Shown: positions 16,387 to 25,207 of the stretch, piece after piece
How positions within the stretch are numbered: position 1 is the first letter of the stretch
How the letters are laid out: the number at the start of each line of letters is the position of its first letter
Source: Candidatus Thalassarchaeum sp.
GTDB taxonomy: Archaea; Thermoplasmatota; Poseidoniia; Poseidoniales; Thalassarchaeaceae
Direction of reading: 5' to 3'
Assembly: GCA_022451235.1 (NCBI GenBank)
Contig: JAKUOA010000002.1
Span: forward strand, 76,229-124,231
Length of the DNA: 48,003 nucleotides
Notes under the pieces: model-generated
The model's input: only the letters and a program-made list of their open reading frames with translations
What the model was told of the DNA's origin: nothing
Databases searched by the model: none
Made by a program: the position numbers and the translations under genes

Positions 16387-19245
16387 ATGGCATTCGGAGA
16401 GACCAATATTCCATTTTGGCAAGAGTCCGGGCATTCCTGTAGAGAATGTACAGTAACAGGACTTAGGTTCTGGTCTAGAGACCCTTCCCGCACTACCTCA
16501 GGAGATACAGTGGAAGATTCCTACACCTTCATTGGAAACCCGATAATCGAAGGATTCCCTATGCGTGGAAAGCCATTGAAAGATGCCATGCGTGAGACAT
16601 TCCTCGATTACTTTGAGCAGAGAGGCCATGCTAGAATAGATCCATATCCCATATTGGCAAGATGGCGAGACGATATTCACTTGACCATTGCCTCAATTGC
16701 TGATTTTCAGCCACATGTAACAAGTGGATTGGTCCCCCCTCCTGCAAATCCCTTGGGAATAAGTCAACCGTGTATTCGATTAACCGATGTAGCTGCAGTG
16801 GGCCGTTCCGGGCGCCATTTAACTACATTCGAAATGATGGCACACCACGCCTTCAATCGGCCAGATGATGGTGATGTGATTTACTGGATTGACCAATGCG
16901 TCCGATATTGTGATGATATGTTAGTAAATACATTCGGAATTACACCTGAGGAGATCACTTACATCGAAAACCCATGGTCCGGAGGTGGAAATGCGGGGCC
17001 TGCTCTAGAAGTAATCGTCGGTGGACTTGAGTTAGCTACTCTAGTATTCATGAATCTAGAGGAGCATGAACATGGAGATATCGAAATCAAAGGGCTTCGT
17101 TACCGAGAAATGCCTCTGCAGATTATCGATACCGGCTATGGTTTGGAGAGGTTTTGTTGGGCAGCGGCAGGAACGTCTACAATTTACGAAGCGATATATC
17201 CAGAGTCGGTGGATTGGTTGAAGAAAATCGCTGGCTTTGATTCGATGGTTGAAGGGTTAGGATTAGGAGTAGATACTAATGATTTACTTGCTGAATTATC
17301 CCAACTTGCCGGTATTCTGAATATAGATGTTGGAACCGATGTTGATTCATTGTATCAAAGACTTGTTGAGAGATTAGGTGACGGAGGTGTGGAGATTTCC
17401 GTTTCCAATCTAAAACGTCTTACTGAACCGCTTTCATCGATTTATGCAATCCCTGATCATATGCATGCTATTTGCAATATGTTAGGTGATGGTTTAGTCC
17501 CTAGTAATACAAAAGGTGGCTATCTTGCTCGAATGATGGCTCGTAGAGTTTGTAGAATGAAAGGTGATTTAGGTATCGAAATATCGTTGTCTGAATTGGC
17601 TGCACATCATATCGATAATCACCTCGATATTGCTGGATTTGTTCAGAGCAGGGAAGGGATTCTAACTATACTGGCTCTAGAAGAGGCACGTTATCATGAG
17701 ATGTTGAGAAAGGGAGAGGCTGCGGTTAGAACAGCACTTAGACAACTCCCTCAAGATGCAAAGGAAGCCCCAGATGAGATATTATTTCGTTTAGCAGAAG
17801 AAAGAGGTTTGAATCCTGAAATGGTAGTTTCCATTGCAACAAAACTAGGTTGGAAAGATATCTCTGTTAGAGTGGGCTTTGCAGCCGATATGGCGGCTAG
17901 AAATGCAGAGAGAACAAAGACCGCTGCAAAGGCTAAATCGAAAGGAGAAATTTTCCATTCCGATTACCCCCCTACTCAGCAAGATTACTATTCCGATACT
18001 AGTCAAACCGAATTTAGTGCAACTGTTCTTGATTGTACCTCTCTTTCTCAAATACAAATCGAATCTCTAGATCTATCACCTGAGGTCGTAGTTACACCCA
18101 CACATTCAGTCGTGCTCGACAGGACTCTATTCTATCCTGAAGGGGGCGGGCAACTCGGAGATCAAGGGACTTTAGGGGAAGCAAAAGTTGTCGATACTCG
18201 TATTGAGAAGGGGGTAATTTATCACCTAACTAATTGCTCCGTCGACGAAGGAGAAATTTCTGGTAAAATCGATTGGGAAAGAAGACGACAATTGATGGAT
18301 CATCACACTGCGGTCCACATAGTAGGTGGGAGCGCCCGTACTATACTAGGCCCTCATATTTGGCAAGCGGGTTCAAACAAGGGTGAGCGATATGCAAGAA
18401 TTGACTTAACTCACTACTCGCGACTTTCACGAGACGATTTAGATAAAATTGAAGATCATGCTAATGAGATTATTGCAAAAAATCCAGTTGTAGAAAAATT
18501 GATTCTCGATCGAGCCGAAGCAGATATGCAATTTGGATTTGAATTATACCAGGGAGGACCGCCAAAACATACTCAGATTCGGATAATAAAAATCGGCGAA
18601 CACGATGTTCAGGCCTGTGGCGGAACGCACCACGACAATACCGGAGAAGTTGCTGAGCTTCGCATCATTCGCTCTAGTCAAGTCCAAGACGGGGTCGAGC
18701 GTCTGCAAATCGTGGCAGGGGAGACGGCTCGCGAGCACGCCCGAGTTCAGGAACGCCTCTTGAACGAGTCTAGTGAGGTTCTCGGAGTATCTCCTGAGGA
18801 CCTTCCAAGTGCAGTCTCACGTTTCTTTGATGAGTGGAAATCTCAGCAGAAGAAAATCGAATCTTTGGAAGCAGAAATCGTAAGGCTGCGGACCAGTGGA
18901 GGGGGTGATGGCGCAATAGAAAAAGACGGTATTCGCTACGCCGTTATGGAGGTTGATGGCGACATGAAAGCCGTGATGTCTATGCTCAGCCAATTAACAC
19001 GAGATCCTCAGAACCCGACTCTAGCGATTCTTGGAACTAGAGATGGCGGAGGTAAACTAATCGTTGCCAGCACTGAAGGAACCATTGCCGCCGAGAAACA
19101 TGATGCTAATGAGATTCTAGGAGCCATCGCCGGTCACATCAATGGTGGCGGCGGAGGCCGCCCGACGATGGCCCAAGGCGGCGGGTCAAACCCCGATGGA
19201 ATTCCCGAGGCGTTGGAAGCCGCTCGAAATCTACTCGGGTTGTGA
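16387..19245 (+). CDS. alaS: Alanyl-tRNA synthetase, archaeal type
   Basis: Charges tRNA-Ala; 952 residues, with the N-terminal zinc-ribbon-like extension typical of archaeal AlaRS. AAGGAGGGG 5 bases before the ATG fixes the start. Domains in order: N-terminal extension (about 1-60), class II catalytic core (RWRDDIHLTIASIADFQP, TTFEMMAHHAFN, about 95-290), tRNA-recognition helices, editing domain with the HxxxH metal motif in HHTAVH and the CGGTHH motif, coiled-coil segment (about 820-845), and C-Ala with a glycine-rich HINGGGGGRP-x-MAQGGG loop. In the extension only one CxxC pair is seen (CREC at 18-21); the second expected pair is replaced in RTTSGDTVEDSYTFIG. The 3' part (from about 18600) looks clearly richer in G+C than the rest. 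The aminotransferase start follows directly. Confidence 0.96.
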   Translation: MAFGETNIPFWQESGHSCRECTVTGLRFWSRDPSRTTSGDTVEDSYTFIGNPIIEGFPMRGKPLKDAMRETFLDYFEQRGHARIDPYPILARWRDDIHLTIASIADFQPHVTSGLVPPPANPLGISQPCIRLTDVAAVGRSGRHLTTFEMMAHHAFNRPDDGDVIYWIDQCVRYCDDMLVNTFGITPEEITYIENPWSGGGNAGPALEVIVGGLELATLVFMNLEEHEHGDIEIKGLRYREMPLQIIDTGYGLERFCWAAAGTSTIYEAIYPESVDWLKKIAGFDSMVEGLGLGVDTNDLLAELSQLAGILNIDVGTDVDSLYQRLVERLGDGGVEISVSNLKRLTEPLSSIYAIPDHMHAICNMLGDGLVPSNTKGGYLARMMARRVCRMKGDLGIEISLSELAAHHIDNHLDIAGFVQSREGILTILALEEARYHEMLRKGEAAVRTALRQLPQDAKEAPDEILFRLAEERGLNPEMVVSIATKLGWKDISVRVGFAADMAARNAERTKTAAKAKSKGEIFHSDYPPTQQDYYSDTSQTEFSATVLDCTSLSQIQIESLDLSPEVVVTPTHSVVLDRTLFYPEGGGQLGDQGTLGEAKVVDTRIEKGVIYHLTNCSVDEGEISGKIDWERRRQLMDHHTAVHIVGGSARTILGPHIWQAGSNKGERYARIDLTHYSRLSRDDLDKIEDHANEIIAKNPVVEKLILDRAEADMQFGFELYQGGPPKHTQIRIIKIGEHDVQACGGTHHDNTGEVAELRIIRSSQVQDGVERLQIVAGETAREHARVQERLLNESSEVLGVSPEDLPSAVSRFFDEWKSQQKKIESLEAEIVRLRTSGGGDGAIEKDGIRYAVMEVDGDMKAVMSMLSQLTRDPQNPTLAILGTRDGGGKLIVASTEGTIAAEKHDANEILGAIAGHINGGGGGRPTMAQGGGSNPDGIPEALEAARNLLGL

Positions 19246-19250
19246 GAATA

Positions 19251-20450
19251 ATGGTGGAATACGTCGATGTTTCTCAGCGAGCCGCTGCTATCGAATACGC
19301 GATAAGAGATGTTGTCGTTCCAGCTATTGAGTTGGAGAAGCAAGGGAATGAAATAATCCGACTAAACATTGGAGATCCATTGGCTTACGAAGGTTTACCA
19401 ACACCCGAACACATGATTACAGCATACAAGCGAGCATTGGATTCGCAAGATAATGGCTACGGCCCTTCGTACGGAATTCCTTCACTCAGACAGGCTATTG
19501 CCAAAGCTGAATCCGGCAAAGGTTGGGATTGTTCAGAAGATGATGTATATGTTACGCACGGAGTAACCGAAGCACTGCAAATTATCTTCGCTGCGTTCCT
19601 AGAAGAGGGGACAAAAATTCTCGCTCCAGGCCCTCACTATCCCCCATACATGGCTTATCCTCAGATGTTTGGTGCTAATACTATCGAATATCGACTCGAT
19701 CCAAATGATGGCTGGCGAATCGACCTTGAAGACATCAAAGCCAAGATGGATGATAGTGTACGTCTCTTAGTACTCATAAACCCAAATAACCCTACTGGAA
19801 ATGTCCTAACTTCTTCTGAAATAGATTCATTGCTAGAAATTACCAGAGAATATCCTAATTGTACAATCGTTGCTGATGAAATATACGATGCACTTGACTT
19901 CACAGGTCAACTTTGCTCAATCGCCTCAAGGTCGAAAACGTCACCAGTTATTGTTCTAAATGGGGTTTCTAAGGTGTACTTTGCTCCGGGTTGGCGCATC
20001 GGCTACATGGCTTGGCACGATCCCGATGGTCGCCTTAAGTTGGTTCGAGATGGAGTTGAGAGACTATTGAGAAGCCGTTTGTGCGCTTCTACCCCTGCTC
20101 AGTATGGGTATTTGGCTGGATTAATTGATGAACACGATTGGCTAGAAGGACATCGCTCCCTCGTAAAACAAAGACTTGATTATTGTATAAGTAGAATTGC
20201 AGAAATAGACGGCTTAGAATGCGAAGCACCAGGTGGCGCGTTCTATCTCTTTGTTAGGATAACAGACGAGTCTATCACTTCCGACAAGCAATGGGTTCTA
20301 GATCTCCTTCACCAACAACATGTATTGGTTGTGCATGGCTCTGGATTCTCTCCAGAATTTGGTTCTGGGCATTTTCGGATGGTATGTTTACCCCCTGTTC
20401 AAGTATTATCAACAGCCTTCGAACGAATTGATAAATTCATCAACGGATGA
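19251..20450 (+). CDS. Class I/II PLP aminotransferase, alanine/aspartate type
   Basis: PLP-dependent transaminase, 399 residues from ATG 19251. Seen: the N-terminal LNIGDPLAYEGLPTPEHM substrate loop, GYGPSYGIPSLRQAIA, VTHGVTEALQ, LINPNNPTGNVL (cofactor loop), VADEIYDALDF (Asp binding the pyridine nitrogen), the Schiff-base lysine in LNGVSKVYFAPGWRIGY, and the carboxylate-binding Arg in SGHFRMVCLPP. The profile resembles alanine-forming AlaA/AlaT enzymes. A GTG at 19242 overlaps the alaS stop; ATG 19251, preceded by GTGA, is more likely. Tight coupling with alaS is consistent with an alanine-supply role, but aspartate or branched-chain substrates cannot be excluded. Confidence 0.9.
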   Translation: MVEYVDVSQRAAAIEYAIRDVVVPAIELEKQGNEIIRLNIGDPLAYEGLPTPEHMITAYKRALDSQDNGYGPSYGIPSLRQAIAKAESGKGWDCSEDDVYVTHGVTEALQIIFAAFLEEGTKILAPGPHYPPYMAYPQMFGANTIEYRLDPNDGWRIDLEDIKAKMDDSVRLLVLINPNNPTGNVLTSSEIDSLLEITREYPNCTIVADEIYDALDFTGQLCSIASRSKTSPVIVLNGVSKVYFAPGWRIGYMAWHDPDGRLKLVRDGVERLLRSRLCASTPAQYGYLAGLIDEHDWLEGHRSLVKQRLDYCISRIAEIDGLECEAPGGAFYLFVRITDESITSDKQWVLDLLHQQHVLVVHGSGFSPEFGSGHFRMVCLPPVQVLSTAFERIDKFING

Positions 20451-20454
20451 TAGC

Positions 20455-21561
20455 ATGGGGTTGTTTGATTTCTTTAATCGAGAAAAATCTCCGTCTGACC
20501 CTAAGGATAGGCTAAAACAACGATGGTTGTACCTTTCTGATGGTTTGATTAAGGATAATAATTCAGCAAAAGTAAACCATTATGTTACTAGATTCTCTAC
20601 AAATGCTTTCGAAACTTGGTTCTTGGGTTTAGAGCAAAGGTTAGGTCAGAGTTTAGGTCGTAGATTAGCCCATGCGGCTTTAGAACATCAGGAATATTTC
20701 TTGAATAATTCTAGCGCCACATCACCTTCCAACAGAGACCCAAAATCTTGGTCGTACAATTTTCTAGACTGGCAAACACGGGGCCTGGGTGTATATAGTA
20801 AATTAGATGATGATGAGGAGGTTAGATTGCTTATTGAACATCCAGCTTCCGCCCCGGTATGTTCAGGCTTACTGACTTCTACATGGGAAAAGGCAACTAG
20901 GAAACGTCATCGTTTTGTTTGGTCTCAGAGTTCTCAAGACGGGCTAATTGTGACCCTGACATTAGATCATAAAGACTTACCAAATCCTTCGCAGCAAATA
21001 CCGGTATGGCCAAATTCAGATAACAATTCTGTAAATTACGATTTGACCGAAGAATCTTGGGAAGATCTTAGGGTGGAATCTTATGGGATTTGGTCGATAA
21101 TGAATGAAAGAAAAATGATCATCCATAGAGACCTTATATTACGATTCGAAGAGTTCTGTCTTCCGTACATATCTTCCATTGAATCCGGAAGGCAGGATAT
21201 TGAATGGCCGCTTGAAGATAGTCAGCGGAGGCTATGGTGGACGGCCGCGGCGGATTCAATGAGGCAAACGCATTTTGATTCAGGTTTGCATGTACTAGTT
21301 TCAAGTCCCGATGATTGGATTGGAATAGGGCGCAGACATCTGTCGATGAACGGCCTAGGAGGTGTGCAATCAGCAGAGGCATTTGATGCCCATGGTGGTG
21401 TAAAAATCACCCTAGAAAACACATTCCACCCTGCGCTTACAGGAGGTGTATTATTGGCTTGCTGGGAACGTGCTCATGGAAGACGCGGAAAACTAAAGTG
21501 TAGTTTTAACAGCGGCTCAGTAATATTGTTTTTATCCTCCTCGGTTGAAATTGCAAACTAA
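20455..21561 (+). CDS. Hypothetical protein with two-fold internal repeat
   Basis: Unrecognised 368-residue soluble protein. ATG 20455 lies 4 bases after the aminotransferase stop, so it is probably co-transcribed; the longer frame inside the aminotransferase is a shadow. Two similar motifs suggest a duplicated domain: about residues 131-160 (PVCSGLLTSTWEKATRKRH then a beta strand) and about 327-355 (ALTGGVLLACWERAHGRRG then a beta strand ending VILFLSS). The pattern G-x-L-x-x-x-W-E-(K/R)-A followed by a hydrophobic strand recalls V4R/heme-NO-binding-like or roadblock-like small domains, but I cannot assign it. N-terminal MGLFDFFNREK could be a short amphipathic helix. No membrane segment or zinc motif. 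Confidence 0.6.
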   Translation: MGLFDFFNREKSPSDPKDRLKQRWLYLSDGLIKDNNSAKVNHYVTRFSTNAFETWFLGLEQRLGQSLGRRLAHAALEHQEYFLNNSSATSPSNRDPKSWSYNFLDWQTRGLGVYSKLDDDEEVRLLIEHPASAPVCSGLLTSTWEKATRKRHRFVWSQSSQDGLIVTLTLDHKDLPNPSQQIPVWPNSDNNSVNYDLTEESWEDLRVESYGIWSIMNERKMIIHRDLILRFEEFCLPYISSIESGRQDIEWPLEDSQRRLWWTAAADSMRQTHFDSGLHVLVSSPDDWIGIGRRHLSMNGLGGVQSAEAFDAHGGVKITLENTFHPALTGGVLLACWERAHGRRGKLKCSFNSGSVILFLSSSVEIAN

Positions 21562-21587
21562 TGTTTGAGATGCGTTATCGCTGAAAC

Positions 21588-21596
21588 ATTATATCC
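21588..21596 (+). promoter_or_regulatory. Possible TATA box for the Ca-repeat protein
   Basis: ATTATATCC in the gap after the preceding gene. Initiation about 25 bases on would fall at about 21615, at the base of the hairpin described next. Confidence 0.35.
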
Positions 21597-21615
21597 ATGA
21601 CTTAGGTCAACAGGG

Positions 21616-21633
21616 CAACCCCGTTAGGGGTTG
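21616..21633 (+). promoter_or_regulatory. Perfect 7-bp hairpin in the 5' leader, abutting the ribosome binding site
   Basis: CAACCCC-GTTA-GGGGTTG, a perfect stem with a 4-base loop, ends at 21633. GGTGA (21634-21638), the ribosome binding site, follows directly. If the predicted promoter is right the mRNA begins at this stem, which could protect the 5' end or control ribosome access. Confidence 0.45.
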
Positions 21634-21643
21634 GGTGAATATT

Positions 21644-24600
21644 TTGGCCTTGAATCACAATCAATACGCAGTCGCGGCCGTTGCCGTGACCCTATGTTTA
21701 GCAGGGTTCTACACGATAATTGATGCAGGGCTTTCGACCACTGAATCTGGTGGGTTCGACTCCGCAGGTTCCGATGTCATAATCACCGATGATGAAGTTC
21801 AGCAGGCAGGTAGGGACTCCGATGGTGATGGCCTTCCAGATCGAATGGAACAGACTCTGTACGGCACGGATGAAAATAATCCCGACACGGATGGTGATGG
21901 ATTAGAAGACGGATGGGAAGTTGCAAATGGATTGGATCCGTTGGATAGTGGAGAACCCGATGATCAAGAAATCGAAAACACGAATGCCGATGGAGAGGAG
22001 GCTGGAGAACAAAACGAAACTTTCCCTGACCCTGACAATGGTCCTTACGGAGACCCAGATAGAGATGGCTTGACCAATGAACAGGAAGCCGCCATAGGAA
22101 CAAATCCTACTGCTAGCGATAGTGACGGTGACGGTCTCAATGATCGTTGGGAATCACTCTACACCGAAACAGTACAAACCCCTCAAGGGTCAGTAACTCT
22201 ACTAGATCCACTTAATCCAAACTGGGGATGTCCTTTGCTTACTCCTCAAGTTGAGGCTGAAATGAAAATAATCATTGGAACCAGTACATGGAATTCACTT
22301 CCTGTTGGTCCAAACGGAGATCATTCTTGTGATTCTGTTCTAGACATCGACAAACAAGGTCCTGATTCCCTACCGAATTATCTTGAGGAAATTTACGACA
22401 CAAACCCACTCGAAGAAGATAGTGATGGTGATTTAATCCCTGATAGAATAGAGGTCGGTTATGGTTCTCAAGATTTACAAGTTCACTGTGGTGTACCTCA
22501 ATTCGGAACAATACGCTTGGATGCTCCATACACTGAATTGATGAGTGGAATTGGAGATTTAACTTGGTTCAATGAAGACATGGATGGCGACGGTCGCCTA
22601 AATGGACCGGGTGATTGGGATACCGATGGCGATGGGATGCCTGATGGGTTCGAGTATTGCTACAATACTTTGCTAAACCCTGCAAACTCCACCGACGCTT
22701 ACGGCGACGGTGATGAAGATGGCTTGAACAATGTCGAAGAATATGAGGTGGCATATACTTGGGGGGCTGTCAATTTCACTAGTCCATTAATCGCCGATAC
22801 CGACCAGGATGGAATGCCTGACGGTTGGGAGTACCATAGTGGAATTCACCCTAATGATGGCAGCAATGCGGAGGAAGACCCTGATTTCGATGGCTACGAT
22901 GCCGATGGAGATGGAGCTATTCGCTACACTGATTTGGTAGGGATATCCACTGTACACAACATAGTTGTCGAGATTGGAGACTTCGTACAAGTAAACAGAA
23001 CTATACTGTGGGTTAGAACAGTTCAGGACAGCCAATATGTCAACATCCCAGTGAAAACACCGACAGAAGGATACGTCTACGCAATCAATGTAGAAGTTGG
23101 TCAAGAAGTTACCAGCCGGCTCCAAGATTTAGCAATCGTTGTTGAAGACCATGAGAGATTTACCAACCTTGACGAATACAACGCTAGAGATAGAGACGGT
23201 GATGGAATAGTCGATGGGCGCTCTACAGATCCTCTAGTCCAAGACACAGACAATGATGGGCTAATCGATGGCATCGAAGTAATCGGCTGGACTATTAGAG
23301 TGGTTGAGGTTGGAGTTCGAGATGTCCTCGTTCGGTCAGACCCCGGTGTTTATGATACTGATAGAGATGGTTTGTCTGACGCCACAGAATATTACGAAAC
23401 TTTCACTAACGCTACAGATAGAGATACCGATAGCGATGGATTAGAAGACTTCACTGAGGCAGTTGACGGATTTATTTGGAATGGTTCGGTTTACTTCACT
23501 AACGCTTCAATGTTTGACACCGACAATGATGGATTGAATGACGGAGAAGAGGTAATTGATGGCCAAGATCAGTATATCACTCATGCAAATAATGCAGATA
23601 CCGATAATGATGGGCTTTCAGATGGTGGAGAAGTACTCTACATTCCTCGGCCTTGGCAATCTGCCACCAATCCTTTGGACAACGACACGGATGATGACGG
23701 CCAACCAGATGGTTGGGAGATGCAGGTATTTTCTGTCCAGCATAATACAAATTCCCATAGTCTCTGGATATCCACCCAGAATTGGTTACCTATTGGTTGT
23801 ACAAGTATGGTAGAATGCGGACTTGGCCCTGGTGGATGGGTTTGGGATAGTTATCTCAAGGGTTTCCAAACATCTGGTGATCGTAATGGTGATGGGATTC
23901 TTGACCCGAAGTATTTCATTCATGAAATGAATTTGACAGGATTTACAATTCCAAGTCAGGGGAGATGGGCTCTAGACCCATCTTTTGGCTCTATGCCCGA
24001 CTCAAATTTTGATATTGATAATGACACCCTTCTCAATGCTTTAGAAGCTCCAGATAGATGGGACACTAATCCTGTTGACGATGACACAGATGGAGATTTA
24101 CTGGCTGATGGTTGGGAAGTATCTGCATCCGAGAGAGCAATCAGTCTAGGTTTAGTCGACAATAACACGCTTGATGCTCTTGGTGCAAGAGGACCAATGG
24201 ATCCGAGAATGCCAGATTCAGACTTAGACGGTATTGATGACGGTTCAGAAGATTTCGATGATGATGGTCTGAATCGGTCCCACCTACTAAATCGCTATTG
24301 TCCGGGTTGGGATAATCCACAGAATGCTGAATGTCACATCGACCCGACTACCGATAAGGGCGAACGTTTCTATGACGATTTAGAGAATTATACAAATTAC
24401 GAAGAATTCCAAAACAAGACCGACCCCGTATTATCCGATACTGATGGTGATGGATGGGCTGATGGCTCAGAGGTATATCATCAAGATCATGACAACGATG
24501 GAATGTGGTCTGGATGGGAATTCTACTTTGATTTCGACCCATTTGATGCCGCTGATGCATTTGTTGATTCCGATGGTGATGGGTACAATAACAAGTGTGA

Positions 24601-24673
24601 AAATAAATGGAATACCAATCCAAAAGATCCTACTAGCTTCCCCAGCCAAGGAGAATTATGTACAAACGACTAG
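21644..24673 (+). CDS. Secreted Ca-binding repeat protein (thrombospondin type 3-like)
   Basis: 1009 residues from TTG 21644, placed by GGTGA 5 bases upstream; a GTG at 21635 overlaps that site and is less likely. An N-terminal hydrophobic segment (AVAAVAVTLCLAGFYTIIDAG) is a signal peptide or anchor; there is no C-terminal membrane helix. About 25 copies of a D-x-D-x-D-G-x-x-D loop follow, the thrombospondin type 3 / EF-hand-like calcium motif. Spacer segments of 20-80 residues interrupt them. One segment (nucleotides 23251-23420) has DNDGLIDGIEVIGWTI followed by DPGVYDTDRDGLSD, reminiscent of the Ca-binding N-terminal part of binary-toxin B components such as anthrax protective antigen. It is likely a rigid extracellular stalk or scaffold. 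No catalytic domain recognised. Confidence 0.85.
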   Translation: MALNHNQYAVAAVAVTLCLAGFYTIIDAGLSTTESGGFDSAGSDVIITDDEVQQAGRDSDGDGLPDRMEQTLYGTDENNPDTDGDGLEDGWEVANGLDPLDSGEPDDQEIENTNADGEEAGEQNETFPDPDNGPYGDPDRDGLTNEQEAAIGTNPTASDSDGDGLNDRWESLYTETVQTPQGSVTLLDPLNPNWGCPLLTPQVEAEMKIIIGTSTWNSLPVGPNGDHSCDSVLDIDKQGPDSLPNYLEEIYDTNPLEEDSDGDLIPDRIEVGYGSQDLQVHCGVPQFGTIRLDAPYTELMSGIGDLTWFNEDMDGDGRLNGPGDWDTDGDGMPDGFEYCYNTLLNPANSTDAYGDGDEDGLNNVEEYEVAYTWGAVNFTSPLIADTDQDGMPDGWEYHSGIHPNDGSNAEEDPDFDGYDADGDGAIRYTDLVGISTVHNIVVEIGDFVQVNRTILWVRTVQDSQYVNIPVKTPTEGYVYAINVEVGQEVTSRLQDLAIVVEDHERFTNLDEYNARDRDGDGIVDGRSTDPLVQDTDNDGLIDGIEVIGWTIRVVEVGVRDVLVRSDPGVYDTDRDGLSDATEYYETFTNATDRDTDSDGLEDFTEAVDGFIWNGSVYFTNASMFDTDNDGLNDGEEVIDGQDQYITHANNADTDNDGLSDGGEVLYIPRPWQSATNPLDNDTDDDGQPDGWEMQVFSVQHNTNSHSLWISTQNWLPIGCTSMVECGLGPGGWVWDSYLKGFQTSGDRNGDGILDPKYFIHEMNLTGFTIPSQGRWALDPSFGSMPDSNFDIDNDTLLNALEAPDRWDTNPVDDDTDGDLLADGWEVSASERAISLGLVDNNTLDALGARGPMDPRMPDSDLDGIDDGSEDFDDDGLNRSHLLNRYCPGWDNPQNAECHIDPTTDKGERFYDDLENYTNYEEFQNKTDPVLSDTDGDGWADGSEVYHQDHDNDGMWSGWEFYFDFDPFDAADAFVDSDGDGYNNKCENKWNTNPKDPTSFPSQGELCTND

Positions 24674-24719
24674 TTTGTTTCCCTTAGGTTTCATCACATA
24701 ATGTCCTTTCCGAGGTTTT

Positions 24720-24724
24720 GGTGA
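24720..24724 (+). promoter_or_regulatory. Ribosome binding site of archease
   Basis: GGTGA, four bases (TAAT), then ATG 24729. It has the same geometry as the sites before cmk, cbf5 and truD and fixes the archease start. Confidence 0.6.
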
Positions 24725-24728
24725 TAAT

Positions 24729-25202
24729 ATGTCCTGGTGGGTAATGCCAACTACTGCAGATATTGGATTTCGTGCATTCTCCGATAGTCCAATTGGCATA
24801 CTTAGGGAATCAGCTCTTGCATTACAGGGTATACAACTTTCCGATAGAGGGATGGAATATCTAGATGGACACATACGCCACGTCGCTGAATGGAGTATAC
24901 CGTTTGGTAGTTCAGATATTGAAAGAACTCTCGTCAGGTGGTTGGAAGAAGTTCTCTTCAATTCCTACGTTGAAGATAAATGGCTGGTAGAATCAGAATT
25001 TTCACTTGACGAAGAATATCTCAGAGCACAAGTCTTGTGGGTTGATTCTAGAGATGTAGAGCTAGAAATAGAGGTCAAGGCAGTAACTCTTCACGATCTT
25101 GTTGTGAGGCAAGTAGGCGTGGGAGAGATAGTCGATGGGGTTGAGGGTGTTCCTTCGTTTGAAGGTCCTGGCTGGATGGCACAAGTAGTATTGGACATTT
25201 GA
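24729..25202 (+). CDS. Archease, activator of RtcB
   Basis: Small protein that speeds guanylylation and turnover of the RNA ligase RtcB. 157 residues. Seen: TTADIGFRAFSDS at the N-terminus (metal-binding Asp11 in TADI), AEWSIPF, the VRWLEEVLFNSYVEDKWLVESEF helix-strand, VKAVTLHDLVV (conserved AVT-x-HDL, residues 118-124), and the C-terminal VVLDI with metal ligand Asp156. Differences from typical archeases: the leader is very short, the usual EHTADI reads PTTADI, and the protein is longer than the common size of about 140 residues. It lies 56 bases after the Ca-repeat gene with its own GGTGA site. Its partner rtcB is in the same window on the opposite strand. Confidence 0.87.
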   Translation: MSWWVMPTTADIGFRAFSDSPIGILRESALALQGIQLSDRGMEYLDGHIRHVAEWSIPFGSSDIERTLVRWLEEVLFNSYVEDKWLVESEFSLDEEYLRAQVLWVDSRDVELEIEVKAVTLHDLVVRQVGVGEIVDGVEGVPSFEGPGWMAQVVLDI

Positions 25203-25207
25203 AGGAA

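Noticed and set aside
20320-20454. 45-codon upstream extension of the duplicated-domain protein
   Set aside because: It lies inside the aminotransferase coding region in another frame; ATG 20455 directly after the stop is the natural start.
23050-23130. Biotinyl/lipoyl-like hairpin (PTEGYVYAINVEVGQEV) inside the Ca-repeat protein
   Set aside because: The strand pattern resembles a carrier domain, but the modifiable lysine motif is missing and the protein is exported; at most a structural barrel-hybrid fragment.
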